Source: Trichomonas vaginalis G3
Lineage: Eukaryota; Parabasalia; Trichomonadida; Trichomonadidae
Reading direction: 5' to 3'
Assembly (NCBI RefSeq): GCF_026262505.1
Contig: NC_067206.1
Location: 17,505,319 to 17,569,318 of the forward strand
DNA length: 64,000 nt
Below are positions 34,097-45,183 of this stretch, one piece after another (the first letter of the stretch is position 1; every line of letters starts with the position of its first letter). A program made the translations under genes and the position numbers. The notes below the pieces were generated by a model. The model was not told the DNA's origin, did not search any database, and was given only the letters and a program-made list of their open reading frames with translations.

Positions 34097-35418
34097 ATGC
34101 AGATCCAAGATCACGAACTCACATATATCGAGTTGCTTAAGTATCGAGTGCAACAAGAAATCCAAGCAGGTTGTAGTTATTCATATAAAACTAGGAAAGA
34201 AAGAAATCAAATCCAATTTAATTGTAAGTGGCCGAATTGTCCATGTCGCTTCCTTGTTGATACACTTCCCGATGACAAGTACCACATACGAAAATGTATT
34301 AACACCCACAATCATTCTGCCCCTTTTCCAAACAAATCACAACAAATTACATCATATTTTTATAGATCTTATTTAACAAGATATTTTGAATCAAATCAAG
34401 ACCGTGTTTACGCACAATTAAGGTGTTTCAAAGATCTTAATATCCCATTTGATAGTGGGATCATTCCGGAAATGTTTCAACAATCTACAGATGCTTTAAA
34501 AAAGTTTTCTAAACGCCTTCATGCAATCAATACCCGTTTCTCAGCGGATGATGTTACATCTCTTGCAATTTTTGTCGACATGGTTAAGAGTCATTCTCCA
34601 GATGATCTCATCGAGTTTATTCACGAGCCAGATCGTATGATTTTCTATTACGCCCCATTCGAAGCAAATGCTTTTTCACATCAAATACAAACTTATCACA
34701 TTGATTCCACTTATAAGCTCTTGCGCTCTCGCATACCATTTTATGCCGTCACTGGCAAATTCGCGGAATCAATTGTTTTTCCGTTTTTGTATTTTTTCGT
34801 TTGGCCCGACACAAGTGAAAATATACAAGTTTGTCTCACAGCATATTTTGGCTCCATCAATCGCGAACCATCTTATTTTTCAATGGACTGCGCACCTCAA
34901 ATCACAAATGCTGTTGAAACAGCCATCCCCTTATGCCAGATCATTTGGTGTGGCGTTCATGTGTTGCGCGCTGTCATGAGAAAGGCTGAAAAGTTTCAAG
35001 ATCGTTCCAACTTCGAAACTTTCTATAACTTAATGAAGTTATTGGTCTTTGGTTCTGAAGAGGAAGAAATTGATCATGATGAAGTTTACAACAATTTAGA
35101 AGAAATTTTAAATGAGGAACCTGCTGCCCGTGAATACTTTGACCAACAGTGGCGCCATCATCTTGACAGGTGGATGCTTCGCTATAGAAATGAAGGAGAT
35201 GGAACAAACAACATCTCGGAATCACATTTCAAGGTTTTGAAGCACCAGTACTTCCCAGAAAGGCGAAATCTTCGACTCGATGAACTTGTCATCGAGTTAT
35301 ATTCCAGTGTTGTTCCTTCATTCCTGATTAAGTTGCAAATTAAAGGTCTGGATTCAGAGAGAAGTGTTAAAGTTATCAAAAAAGTCACAAGAGATTTCGA
35401 AGAAATGACACAATTTAA
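34097..35418 (+). pseudogene. MULE transposase B, N-terminal part, unit 4
   Basis: Open from Met1 to the Kolobok junction, then KDGHS and stop at 35434: a 445-aa product lacking the last ~40 residues of the normal protein but holding the zinc finger and DDE residues. Confidence 0.9.
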
Positions 35419-35856
35419 GGATGGGCACTCATAGGCTCCTGACAGCATAAAAATGTTATTATCTCACAATATAAAAGGAATCATAGGAATCTACAACTAT
35501 ATCTATATTGTTGGAAGACTTCTTAATGTATCATCCATATAAGTTATATCAATAACTCCATTATGTTATATGATTGTAATCATATTTTCGTTTCATGTTC
35601 AAAAACATTAAAATCATACTAACTATATGAGTATTATATTTAGGAAGCTGATATATAGATATGATAAAATGCTAGGTTTTGTGATTAAGAATATATACTT
35701 ATCTTTTAGAAAATAATACTTTTATAAAAAATTATATCTTATATAATCTAAAAATTTTGGACAATTAAAAAACATTAATTAAAAATAGAAGGTGAAAGTG
35801 TTTATTCAAAGAAGGTGCAAGATTATGATGTTTTGAGGGTGAAATAAATTTAATAA

Positions 35857-37131
35857 TTATTTATGTGATTTAAGAGTAATACGATCATCGGTAGCTTGAA
35901 GACCTCTCTTTATAGCTCTTAATGCCGCAAACTTTTTTTGAACTTGCTTTGAATTTTTGAATGCTTTGATTAAATCTTTTGTTGTATCATACATTCCGAA
36001 ATATCTGTTCATCATTTCTGGCATTGTTGGTAAATTTAACCTGTATCTTGTTGCTACAATCGTTTCAAACATACTTTCATTGAAATGCAATATTGTGACT
36101 GCCATCCTAATTGGCCAAGAAGCATGCCAATTAATATTTTTATTAGCAAGCATTGCTTTGATATGGTTTATCGATTCAACTACTTGAGTTGAATGAATCT
36201 TTTTTACCATATCAAAGATTTTTACGGTATCTTCGAGGAATTTTTTAAGTGTTTTTATAGCAGTTTTATTTTTTGCATATTTCCATGGTTTAATCATCTT
36301 GCATTTTTCAGGATCTGGACAAAATTTATGATTTCCGGCATAATGTTTAGCGGAATTCAACCATAAAAACTTCTTTGTTTTAATTGACATATGTGTGTCA
36401 TTGAGAAGTTGCCTAAGCCAACGCAATAAATTCTTTGAAATGCTAGATAAGATTCTGAATTCTGGCAGTTTGAGCTTTTTCTGTATATTGTTAAGAAAAT
36501 GTCCAGGATCTCTGTATTCTCTGATACCTTTGAACGTATTTTGGATTGTAGAAACAATTTTGACATCGCCATCATGCACAAAAAAATTTACACGTTTTTC
36601 ATTATTCCAACGCTTCAGCATTCTTTTTAAGCCTTCAAATTCCATTTCATTTGATTTTCCGTTGAAATTACCTTTGAAATTTTTAAAATATTTAGATATC
36701 ACTTCCCAATCTACAATTTTTTTGAGTTTCTCTTCTACAAATTGTACATAGCAAAACATTGCATTTCTTCTCTGACTCCAAGAACCGTCAAACAAAAGTC
36801 CCGAACATTTTCTCATTCGAGATTTCCAATAATTAACAGATTCTCTGGCAACTTCTATGATAACACGACCAACCTTTTCTTGGACTCGATGAAATGTAGC
36901 TTCTGACGGAACTTTGATGTTATTCAGCATGAATTGAAATTCTGATTGGCAAAATGTAGCGCCGCTCAATAATACAGATAGCACAAATTCAACAGTGTTG
37001 ACGACATATGGCTCTACCCTATTTTTCGCGCTTTGAACTAAGTTCTTTATACGCTTTGCAACTGCTTTTGTTCGCCGCGGCATGAAAAATGAAGAATAAC
37101 TTGACGGTTTCTTGAACAAATGGTCGCACAT
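35857..37131 (-). CDS. Kolobok-type DDE transposase, 424 aa, looks whole
   Basis: Likely catalyses excision and TTAA insertion of its element. Motifs seen: D115 in LLFDGSWSQRRNA; the block VISKYFKNFKGN...NEMEFEGLKRML (about 144-172), which resembles the conserved Kolobok core ending in M-E-x-E-G-x-x-R; D187 and D189 in FVHDGD; H263, H268, C271 and C277 in HYAGNHKFCPDPEKC, a possible metal-binding site; and E319 in QVVESINHIKAM. The N-terminus (1-45) is basic. No THAP finger, found in some animal Koloboks, is present. The start is supported by an Inr-like TCACA 8 bases upstream. It carries the variant set Q197, T361, G379. The family assignment is from motif memory and TTAA, so moderately sure. 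Confidence 0.83.
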   Translation of the reverse strand: MCDHLFKKPSSYSSFFMPRRTKAVAKRIKNLVQSAKNRVEPYVVNTVEFVLSVLLSGATFCQSEFQFMLNNIKVPSEATFHRVQEKVGRVIIEVARESVNYWKSRMRKCSGLLFDGSWSQRRNAMFCYVQFVEEKLKKIVDWEVISKYFKNFKGNFNGKSNEMEFEGLKRMLKRWNNEKRVNFFVHDGDVKIVSTIQNTFKGIREYRDPGHFLNNIQKKLKLPEFRILSSISKNLLRWLRQLLNDTHMSIKTKKFLWLNSAKHYAGNHKFCPDPEKCKMIKPWKYAKNKTAIKTLKKFLEDTVKIFDMVKKIHSTQVVESINHIKAMLANKNINWHASWPIRMAVTILHFNESMFETIVATRYRLNLPTMPEMMNRYFGMYDTTKDLIKAFKNSKQVQKKFAALRAIKRGLQATDDRITLKSHK

Positions 37132-37139
37132 TCAAATAT

Positions 37140-37144
37140 TGTGA
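37140..37144 (-). promoter_or_regulatory. Initiator-like motif of Kolobok transposase
   Basis: TCACA on the minus strand (TCACAATATTTGAATG) fits TCA-Py-(T/A) and lies a few bases before the ATG. Confidence 0.5.
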
Positions 37145-37847
37145 TGTACGATCAGGATAAAAGAATGTTGTTGCCGTGAATTTAGAAAATAGCAAAATTT
37201 CAATTTACGCAATCGAGATATAACTTGATCGTTTGAGCGATAACCATGGCACCCATAGTATTATTGAAAGTACTCATACTTACAATTATTTTCTCCCATA
37301 GGAATATTGTTCAATATACTTCACCTATAGAGGAAATCTCGAAATAAAATCGAATTTTTTCAAAAATTACAAAAATCAATTTTTTACAAAGATGTTCGAA
37401 AAATAACATTATATACGCATCAAATCAAAGCATTATATGGAGCATTATAATTCTATATATGATTGTCCATCTTGCTGTTGTGCTATTTTTTTTAAACAAT
37501 AATTTCATTGTTGAAATTAAATTTGCAATTTCAGTAAAAATTGTGACCCATCATTTTGAATATAATTGAATTAATACATTTATTGTCAGAATATTATATA
37601 CCAAATATTAGACTTCCACATGAATCCTGGTATGATATTATAAGTATTGCAAAATTAGAAAAAAATATGCTCATGATATACTAAAATTCATGTTTCAAGG
37701 TTAACTTATAAATAAAATAAGTTCGAGAAATGCATCACTAAATATTTGAGCTTGTGCACTATAATGCTATATAATAGTCTTCACTGTTTTTAATATATTG
37801 ACTTTGCTAGACTTGATTTTTTTCATCACCCTAATGAGTGCCCATCC

Positions 37848-37972
37848 TTAAAAAAGTCGAATGCATCAGTATGCTTGAAGCTGTTCAGAAAGGTCTGAAA
37901 AATGATACACTTGATCCCAACATTGTTTACTCAACATTAAAAATATTATTGCAAAGAAAACATTTGATTTAA
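37848..37972 (+). pseudogene. MULE transposase B, C-terminal remnant, unit 4
   Basis: 125 bp from the repeated TTAA to the normal stop. Confidence 0.9.
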
Positions 37973-38296
37973 TAAACATTTAATTTATTATAATTAATTT
38001 TTTATTAAAGTATAGTAAAAAATGCTATAAATAAATTATTATATTTTATTAAAATGTGACTTTTAATAGTAAGTGAATAAAATAAATCCGGAATTGGGAA
38101 AGAAATAAGGTTAATTAAAAATAATGAAAATTACAAGTTTAAGGTTAATGAAAAAGTGACAATGGGCGAGTTTGTCCCCCACTCTGCAGGTCATGAAATT
38201 TTTGGGCCTTTTTTAGGTTCTTGAAAAACGAGTTTTTTTTGAAAATAAATTGCATAAATAGCATCATCATATATGTACCAATGATATGGTGTTTCG

Positions 38297-39335
38297 TACC
38301 GAAATGGCTAACAAAAAAGTGACAGAAAACCTTAAATTGCGCGGCAATTTTAATTAAAAAATAAACATTAATTTTTGTGATTGATATTATGCATTTTATT
38401 TATATTATATAAGATTTAAATTTAGGGGAAAAATTGGAAAAAAAATAAGATTGGAAGTCTTTAGGTAAGAAGGAAAGGGCAAGAGATATATAGTGTACCT
38501 ATATACCTCTTGCCCTTTCATTCTAAGTAGAAATGGGAGAAACTTTGTCCGCATCATAAGTTATGCGGACAAAGTTTCTCCGATTTCTAATGGGAATTGC
38601 AGGCTATGAGGCACTGATATATAATCAGTACCTCATAGCCTACAATTCCCTTTATTAGACTTCCAAACTTTGAGTTAATGTCAAGACATTAACTCAAAGT
38701 TTGGAAAACTTCTCGTAAGAATCAATCGTCAAAAACCTCGATTGCAGTTATATTCATTGTGTTAAATTTGATTTATTTTGAAATTTTTATAAATTAAATT
38801 TTATATAACATAAAGCGTTATGAATTAGTATTTCCATATGAATTTTATCTCGAAAATAGTAATTCTATCCAGTTATATTTCGGTTAATTTTGGAAATTTC
38901 TAGGAATACTTTAAGATAGTATGATTATATATAACTCTGCCTTCATGATTTATTTTAGCTTTCGCGCAAATATCAGTTAACTTAACTCCATTATTTGATT
39001 TTGTGATGGCTTCACAAAGCCAATCAATATCAATCTCTTCTGGAGAATGTCTTCTCATCTAGAATATTTTCAATACTTTACATACAAACATTTTTATTTC
39101 TAAAAAACTTTTTAATTTTTTCTAGGATATATGAATGAAAATAGTTAGAACAAGATTTTGAAGCTCAAAACATTAAAAATTATTAAAGATTTGTATAATA
39201 TGATTAAAAATGGGAAATAATATGAGGCAATATAAAGGAATATGAATATTAAATAAATATATCTAAATAGAAAGAATCAGAAAAATCAAATTATTGGCGC
39301 CAAAAATGTCACCTTTTTGGTGAGCCATTTCGGTA
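38297..39335 (-). mobile_element. Relic integrase-type element, units 4/5 junction
   Basis: Same termini, flanking 17-bp repeats and short N-terminal-like frame (38900-39058) as at 9282-10317. A fossil. Confidence 0.63.
38474..38706. repeat. Four-hairpin cassette, units 4/5 junction
   Basis: Same as 9458-9690 in length and arm sequence. Confidence 0.9.
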
Positions 39336-39725
39336 TGAGATATGTACCAATGATATAGTAAAAAGAAAAATCATGGCTCTCGATCAAAATAATGAGAAAA
39401 ATAAACATGCTAAAATTTTTTTGAAAATCAAGTTTTTTCCAGTGTTTTTCTAAATCCATCAAAGAGTTGATATTAGACCACCAAAGTTATATATGATATG
39501 AAGATACCATATGGAGTGGGGGACAAACTCGCCCATTGTCACTTTTTCATTAACCTTAAACTTGTAATTTTCATTATTTTTAATTAACCTTATTTCTTTC
39601 CCAATTCCGGATTTATTTTATTCACTTACTATTAAAAGTCACATTTTAATAAAATATAATAATTTATTTATAGCATTTTTTACTATACTTTAATAAAAAA
39701 TTAATTATAATAAATTAAATGTTTA

Positions 39726-41168
39726 TTAAATCAAATGTTTTCTTTGCAATAATATTTTTAATGTTGAGTAAACAATGTTGGGATCAAGTGTATCATTTTT
39801 CAGACCTTTCTGAACAGCTTCAAGCATACTGATGCATTCGACTTTTTTAAATTGTGTCATTTCTTCGAAATCTCTTGTGACTTTTTTGATAACTTTAACA
39901 CTTCTCTCTGAATCCAGACCTTTAATTTGCAACTTAATCAGGAATGAAGGAACAACACTGGAATATAACTCGATGACAAGTTCATCGAGTCGAAGATTTC
40001 GCCTTTCTGGGAAGTACTGGTGCTTCAAAACCTTGAAATGTGATTCCGAGATGTTGTTTGTTCCATCTCCTTCATTTCTATAGCGAAGCATCCACCTGTC
40101 AAGATGATGGCGCCACTGTTGGTCAAAGTATTCACGGGCAGCAGGTTCCTCATTTAAAATTTCTTCTAAATTGTTGTAAACTTCATCATGATCAATTTCT
40201 TCCTCTTCAGAACCAAAGACCAATAACTTCATTAAGTTATAGAAAGTTTCGAAGTTGGAACGATCTTGAAACTTTTCAGCCTTTCTCATGACAGCGCGCA
40301 ACACATGAACGCCACACCAAATGATCTGGCATAAGGGGATGGCTGTTTCAACAGCATTTGTGATTTGAGGTGCGCAGTCCATTGAAAAATAAGATGGTTC
40401 GCGATTGATGGAGCCAAAATATGCTGTGAGACAAACTTGTATATTTTCACTTGTGTCGGGCCAAACGAAAAAATACAAAAACGGAAAAACAATTGATTCC
40501 GCGAATTTGCCAGTGACGGCATAAAATGGTATGCGAGAGCGCAAGAGCTTATAAGTGGAATCAATGTGATAAGTTTGTATTTGATGTGAAAAAGCATTTG
40601 CTTCGAATGGGGCGTAATAGAAAATCATACGATCTGGCTCGTGAATAAACTCGATGAGATCATCTGGAGAATGACTCTTAACCATGTCGACAAAAATTGC
40701 AAGAGATGTAACATCATCCGCTGAGAAACGGGTATTGATTGCATGAAGGCGTTTAGAAAACTTTTTTAAAGCATCTGTAGATTGTTGAAACATTTCCGGA
40801 ATGATCCCACTATCAAATGGGATATTAAGATCTTTGAAACACCTTAATTGTGCGTAAACACGGTCTTGATTTGATTCAAAATATCTTGTTAAATAAGATC
40901 TATAAAAATATGATGTAATTTGTTGTGATTTGTTTGGAAAAGGGGCAGAATGATTGTGGGTGTTAATACATTTTCGTATGTGGTACTTGTCATCGGGAAG
41001 TGTATCAACAAGGAAGCGACATGGACAATTCGGCCACTTACAATTAAATTGGATTTGATTTCTTTCTTTCCTAGTTTTATATGAATAACTACAACCTGCT
41101 TGGATTTCTTGTTGCACTCGATACTTAAGCAACTCGATATATGTGAGTTCGTGATCTTGGATCTGCAT
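39726..41168 (-). CDS. MULE transposase, 480 aa, looks whole
   Basis: Third whole copy, with the same protein as 950-2392 and the same upstream TCATT motif. Confidence 0.93.
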   Translation of the reverse strand: MQIQDHELTYIELLKYRVQQEIQAGCSYSYKTRKERNQIQFNCKWPNCPCRFLVDTLPDDKYHIRKCINTHNHSAPFPNKSQQITSYFYRSYLTRYFESNQDRVYAQLRCFKDLNIPFDSGIIPEMFQQSTDALKKFSKRLHAINTRFSADDVTSLAIFVDMVKSHSPDDLIEFIHEPDRMIFYYAPFEANAFSHQIQTYHIDSTYKLLRSRIPFYAVTGKFAESIVFPFLYFFVWPDTSENIQVCLTAYFGSINREPSYFSMDCAPQITNAVETAIPLCQIIWCGVHVLRAVMRKAEKFQDRSNFETFYNLMKLLVFGSEEEEIDHDEVYNNLEEILNEEPAAREYFDQQWRHHLDRWMLRYRNEGDGTNNISESHFKVLKHQYFPERRNLRLDELVIELYSSVVPSFLIKLQIKGLDSERSVKVIKKVTRDFEEMTQFKKVECISMLEAVQKGLKNDTLDPNIVYSTLKILLQRKHLI

Positions 41169-41329
41169 TAAAATGAAATGATTTGAAAGAATAAAGAATT
41201 TTGAATATATTGGTCTTATTTTGATAAGCTTGGTCGTGTTTTGAATAGCTTGGCCATCTAATTCAATTATGATCTTTGAAAATTAGGTGAAATAAAACTA
41301 AACATAAATGTAAAACTAGGGATATGAAA

Positions 41330-41658
41330 TTTTGGTTGTACACCACTTGTATGTGCCGGATACCATTGTGTCAAATTTTTTCTGAAATTAACTTTAAAAG
41401 TACTAAGTAAGATCATGAGATATAGCAATATATGTTTAAACTAACTTATATTTTGGTTGTACACCACTTGTATGTGCCGGATACCATTGTGTCAAATTTT
41501 TTCTGAAATTAACTTTAAAAGTACTAAGTAAGATCATGAGATATAGCAATATATGTTTAAACTAACTTATATTTTGGTTGTACACCACTTGTATGTGCCG
41601 GATACCATTGTGTCAAATTTTTTCTGAAATTAACTTTAAAAGTACTAAGTAAGATCAT
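41330..41658. repeat. 121-bp tandem repeat, 2.7 copies
   Basis: 329 bp, three starts. Confidence 0.9.
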
Positions 41659-42295
41659 TTGTTTTTGCATAATATAATGCCAATATGGTTTCTTTTGATT
41701 TTATTTCATTTATAAGCAAATCAGATTTACCCAAAAACTCCACTCCATAAGCGTTCATTTGCTAAATTAAAAAGTGACAATGGGCTAGTCTGTTCCTTTC
41801 TCAAAATCAAGTTTTTTCCAGTGTTTTTCTAAATCCATCAAAGAGTTGATATTAGACCACCAAAGTTATATATGATATGAAGATACCATATGTGATTCTA
41901 AATGATGTATATTAATCGAAAAAATATATTCCTGTAAAGAAAAAAATAAGTTTTTATTAATTTGGAGGATTAGCCAATTGATAGAACTCTCAGAAAAAAT
42001 TGAGAACTTTTTAATCCTCGTAGTGCACCCTTAAGTGAAAAGGTCGCAATTAAATTCAAGAACAATGATCAATAATAGGCATTTTAAAATATTATAAATC
42101 ATTACCCTTATTTATATTATTACTTTTTTTTCGAAGATATCTAAAGCTTGCTATATGAAATATAGGAGAAAGGGACAGACTAGCCCATTGTCACTTTTTA
42201 ATTTAGCAAATGAACGCTTATGGAGTGGAGTTTTTGGGTAAATCTGATTTGCTTATAAATGAAATAAAATCAAAAGAAACCATATTGGCATTATA

Positions 42296-43599
42296 TAGGG
42301 TGTCCAAAGGTGTGTTTAGCACAAACCTGAATACTGCGAATAGAAATAAACAAGTTACATATATATAAAGTTTATTTAAATATAATCACCATTGGATTCA
42401 ATCACGCGTTCGCAGCGATCGATCCAGGCTTGAAAGACACGCTTTAAATCATCATGAGAAAATTGCTCAAATTGCTCTCTTACAAAATTTTCAAGATCAT
42501 CTGGACTCGCGAATTCGCGTCCTTCAGCTCTCTTTTTTAGCGTGCCGAATAAATAAAAGTCAGAGGGTGCAATATCAGGTGAATAAATTGGGTTTGGAAC
42601 AACTTTGACATTGTTTTCCACCAAGTAATTCATTACCTTATGACTTTTGTGAACTCTTGAATTATCAAAATGAATTGCAAACTTTTGTTTTTGTTGTTTG
42701 GATTTCTCAAACTCATCAGAATTGATAATTTGAGTAAGAACATTGTCAATTAGATACTGAGCATTCATCGTATTAGGTTTTTGAAGAATATCAATTGCGA
42801 TGATGCCATTCACGCCCCAAAAAACCGACAACATCATCATTGGTGTGTCAATTTTTTTCTTCGGGAATGTTTGCGGATTTTCATCCTTCGGGATCCACAT
42901 GATTTTGGCTTCTGTTGCATAGTGAAACCAAGACTCGTCCCCTGTTACTAAAAAGCGAAACTTCTTGGATTGATATGCACCCAATATAGAGAGGAGCTCT
43001 TTCGAAGATTGGACTCTAGATTTTTTTTGAACTGAATTAAGGTTGTGCGGAACCCAACGTGTATACGCTAGTTTGTAGTTCAAATAATTGTGCAGATAAT
43101 AACTGACTGTTGTACGTGGTATCTTTGTCATCTCCTCTATCCTTCTGAGTGATGCTCTTGGGTCTTCATCTAGCGCTTGAAGAATTGCTTTGATTTTTCT
43201 TTGATCCGGCGATTTTTTGTCAATTTTTATGATGGGCGCCTTTTTGTTCATGAAGTGATACATCCTAACATGATACGTTACAGTGGAATAGCTAGGAGCA
43301 TCCATACCGAAGCATTTTACCAATGTCTCGTAGATTTTTTTACAGTCTTTGCATTTTTTTGCAAGAGCGAGGATGTTTTCTTTATGATTCATTAAAAAAA
43401 TGAAAAAAATCCCGCCAAAATTTCCCGCGAAACCGCCTCTTGTCTCAAAATTCATTTTATATCCCGGCATGGCGCCAAAATACAACTTACTCATCATATA
43501 CATATATTCATATTTTTTATTATATATTTATAATCAGCATATATCTCCTTTAATAGTCTCATATAGAGCGCTGTGCTAAACGCACCTTTGGACACCCTA
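42296..43599 (-). mobile_element. mariner transposon, unit 5, looks complete
   Basis: 1304 bp, same TA site, whole transposase. Confidence 0.95.
42376..43392 (-). CDS. mariner transposase, 338 aa, looks whole
   Basis: Same protein as 32609-33625, including D152, D243 and D278. The frame also extends to an upstream Met at 43503, not favoured for the reason given for unit 4. Confidence 0.95.
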   Translation of the reverse strand: MNHKENILALAKKCKDCKKIYETLVKCFGMDAPSYSTVTYHVRMYHFMNKKAPIIKIDKKSPDQRKIKAILQALDEDPRASLRRIEEMTKIPRTTVSYYLHNYLNYKLAYTRWVPHNLNSVQKKSRVQSSKELLSILGAYQSKKFRFLVTGDESWFHYATEAKIMWIPKDENPQTFPKKKIDTPMMMLSVFWGVNGIIAIDILQKPNTMNAQYLIDNVLTQIINSDEFEKSKQQKQKFAIHFDNSRVHKSHKVMNYLVENNVKVVPNPIYSPDIAPSDFYLFGTLKKRAEGREFASPDDLENFVREQFEQFSHDDLKRVFQAWIDRCERVIESNGDYI

Positions 43600-43863
43600 T
43601 ATTATGCAAAAACAAATGATCTTACTTAGTACTTTTAAAGTTAATTTCAGAAAAAATTTGACACAATGGTATCCGGCACATACAAGTGGTGTACAACCAA
43701 AATTTCATATCCCTAGTTTTACATTTATGTTTAGTTTTATTTCACCTAATTTTCAAAGATCATAATTGAATTAGATGGCCAAGCTATTCAAAACACGACC
43801 AAGCTTATCAAAATAAGACCAATATATTCAAAATTCTTTATTCTTTCAAATCATTTCATTTTA

Positions 43864-45183
43864 ATGCAGATCCAAGATCACGATCACATATATCGAGTTG
43901 CTTAAGTATCGAGTGCAACAAGAAATCCAAGCAGGTTGTAGTTATTCATATAAAACTAGGAAAGAAAGAAATCAAATCCAATTTAATTGTAAGTGGCCGA
44001 ATTGTCCATGTCGCTTCCTTGTTGATACACTTCCCGATGACAAGTACCACATACGAAAATGTATTAACACCCACAATCATTCTGCCCCTTTTCCAAACAA
44101 ATCACAACAAATTACATCATATTTTTATAGATCTTATTTAACAAGATATTTTGAATCAAATCAAGACCGTGTTTACGCACAATTAAGGTGTTTCAAAGAT
44201 CTTAATATCCCATTTGATAGTGGGATCATTCCGGAAATGTTTCAACAATCTACAGATGCTTTAAAAAAGTTTTCTAAACGCCTTCATGCAATCAATACCC
44301 GTTTCTCAGCGGATGATGTTACATCTCTTGCAATTTTTGTCGACATGGTTAAGAGTCATTCTCCAGATGATCTCATCGAGTTTATTCACGAGCCAGATCG
44401 TATGATTTTCTATTACGCCCCATTCGAAGCAAATGCTTTTTCACATCAAATACAAACTTATCACATTGATTCCACTTATAAGCTCTTGCGCTCTCGCATA
44501 CCATTTTATGCCGTCACTGGCAAATTCGCGGAATCAATTGTTTTTCCGTTTTTGTATTTTTTCGTTTGGCCCGACACAAGTGAAAATATACAAGTTTGTC
44601 TCACAGCATATTTTGGCTCCATCAATCGCGAACCATCTTATTTTTCAATGGACTGCGCACCTCAAATCACAAATGCTGTTGAAACAGCCATCCCCTTATG
44701 CCAGATCATTTGGTGTGGCGTTCATGTGTTGCGCGCTGTCATGAGAAAGGCTGAAAAGTTTCAAGATCGTTCCAACTTCGAAACTTTCTATAACTTAATG
44801 AAGTTATTGGTCTTTGGTTCTGAAGAGGAAGAAATTGATCATGATGAAGTTTACAACAATTTAGAAGAAATTTTAAATGAGGAACCTGCTGCCCGTGAAT
44901 ACTTTGACCAACAGTGGCGCCATCATCTTGACAGGTGGATGCTTCGCTATAGAAATGAAGGAGATGGAACAAACAACATCTCGGAATCACATTTCAAGGT
45001 TTTGAAGCACCAGTACTTCCCAGAAAGGCGAAATCTTCGACTCGATGAACTTGTCATCGAGTTATATTCCAGTGTTGTTCCTTCATTCCTGATTAAGTTG
45101 CAAATTAAAGGTCTGGATTCAGAGAGAAGTGTTAAAGTTATCAAAAAAGTCACAAGAGATTTCGAAGAAATGACACAATTTAA
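43864..45183 (+). pseudogene. MULE transposase B, N-terminal part, unit 5
   Basis: Two bases are missing about 20 bases after the ATG (CACGATCACAT versus CACGAACTCACAT), so Met1 is out of frame with the rest. The remainder is open from 43898 to 45199 and ends in KDGHS like its sisters. Confidence 0.88.

Larger units (their letters stand above)
35419..37847 (-). mobile_element. Kolobok-type transposon, unit 4, looks complete
   Basis: 2429 bp between TTAA at 35415-35418 and 37848-37851. The 14-bp perfect termini are GGATGGGCACTCAT. TTAA target choice plus the transposase motifs point to Kolobok rather than piggyBac. Confidence 0.87.
32399..38184 (+). mobile_element. MULE copy B, unit 4, with mariner and Kolobok inside
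   Basis: Best preserved B copy. Outer termini, both nested elements and both of their target duplications are clear. Confidence 0.92.
39514..41802 (-). mobile_element. MULE copy A, unit 5
   Basis: 2289 bp, as in unit 1, with three 121-bp repeat starts and P on both sides. Confidence 0.92.
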
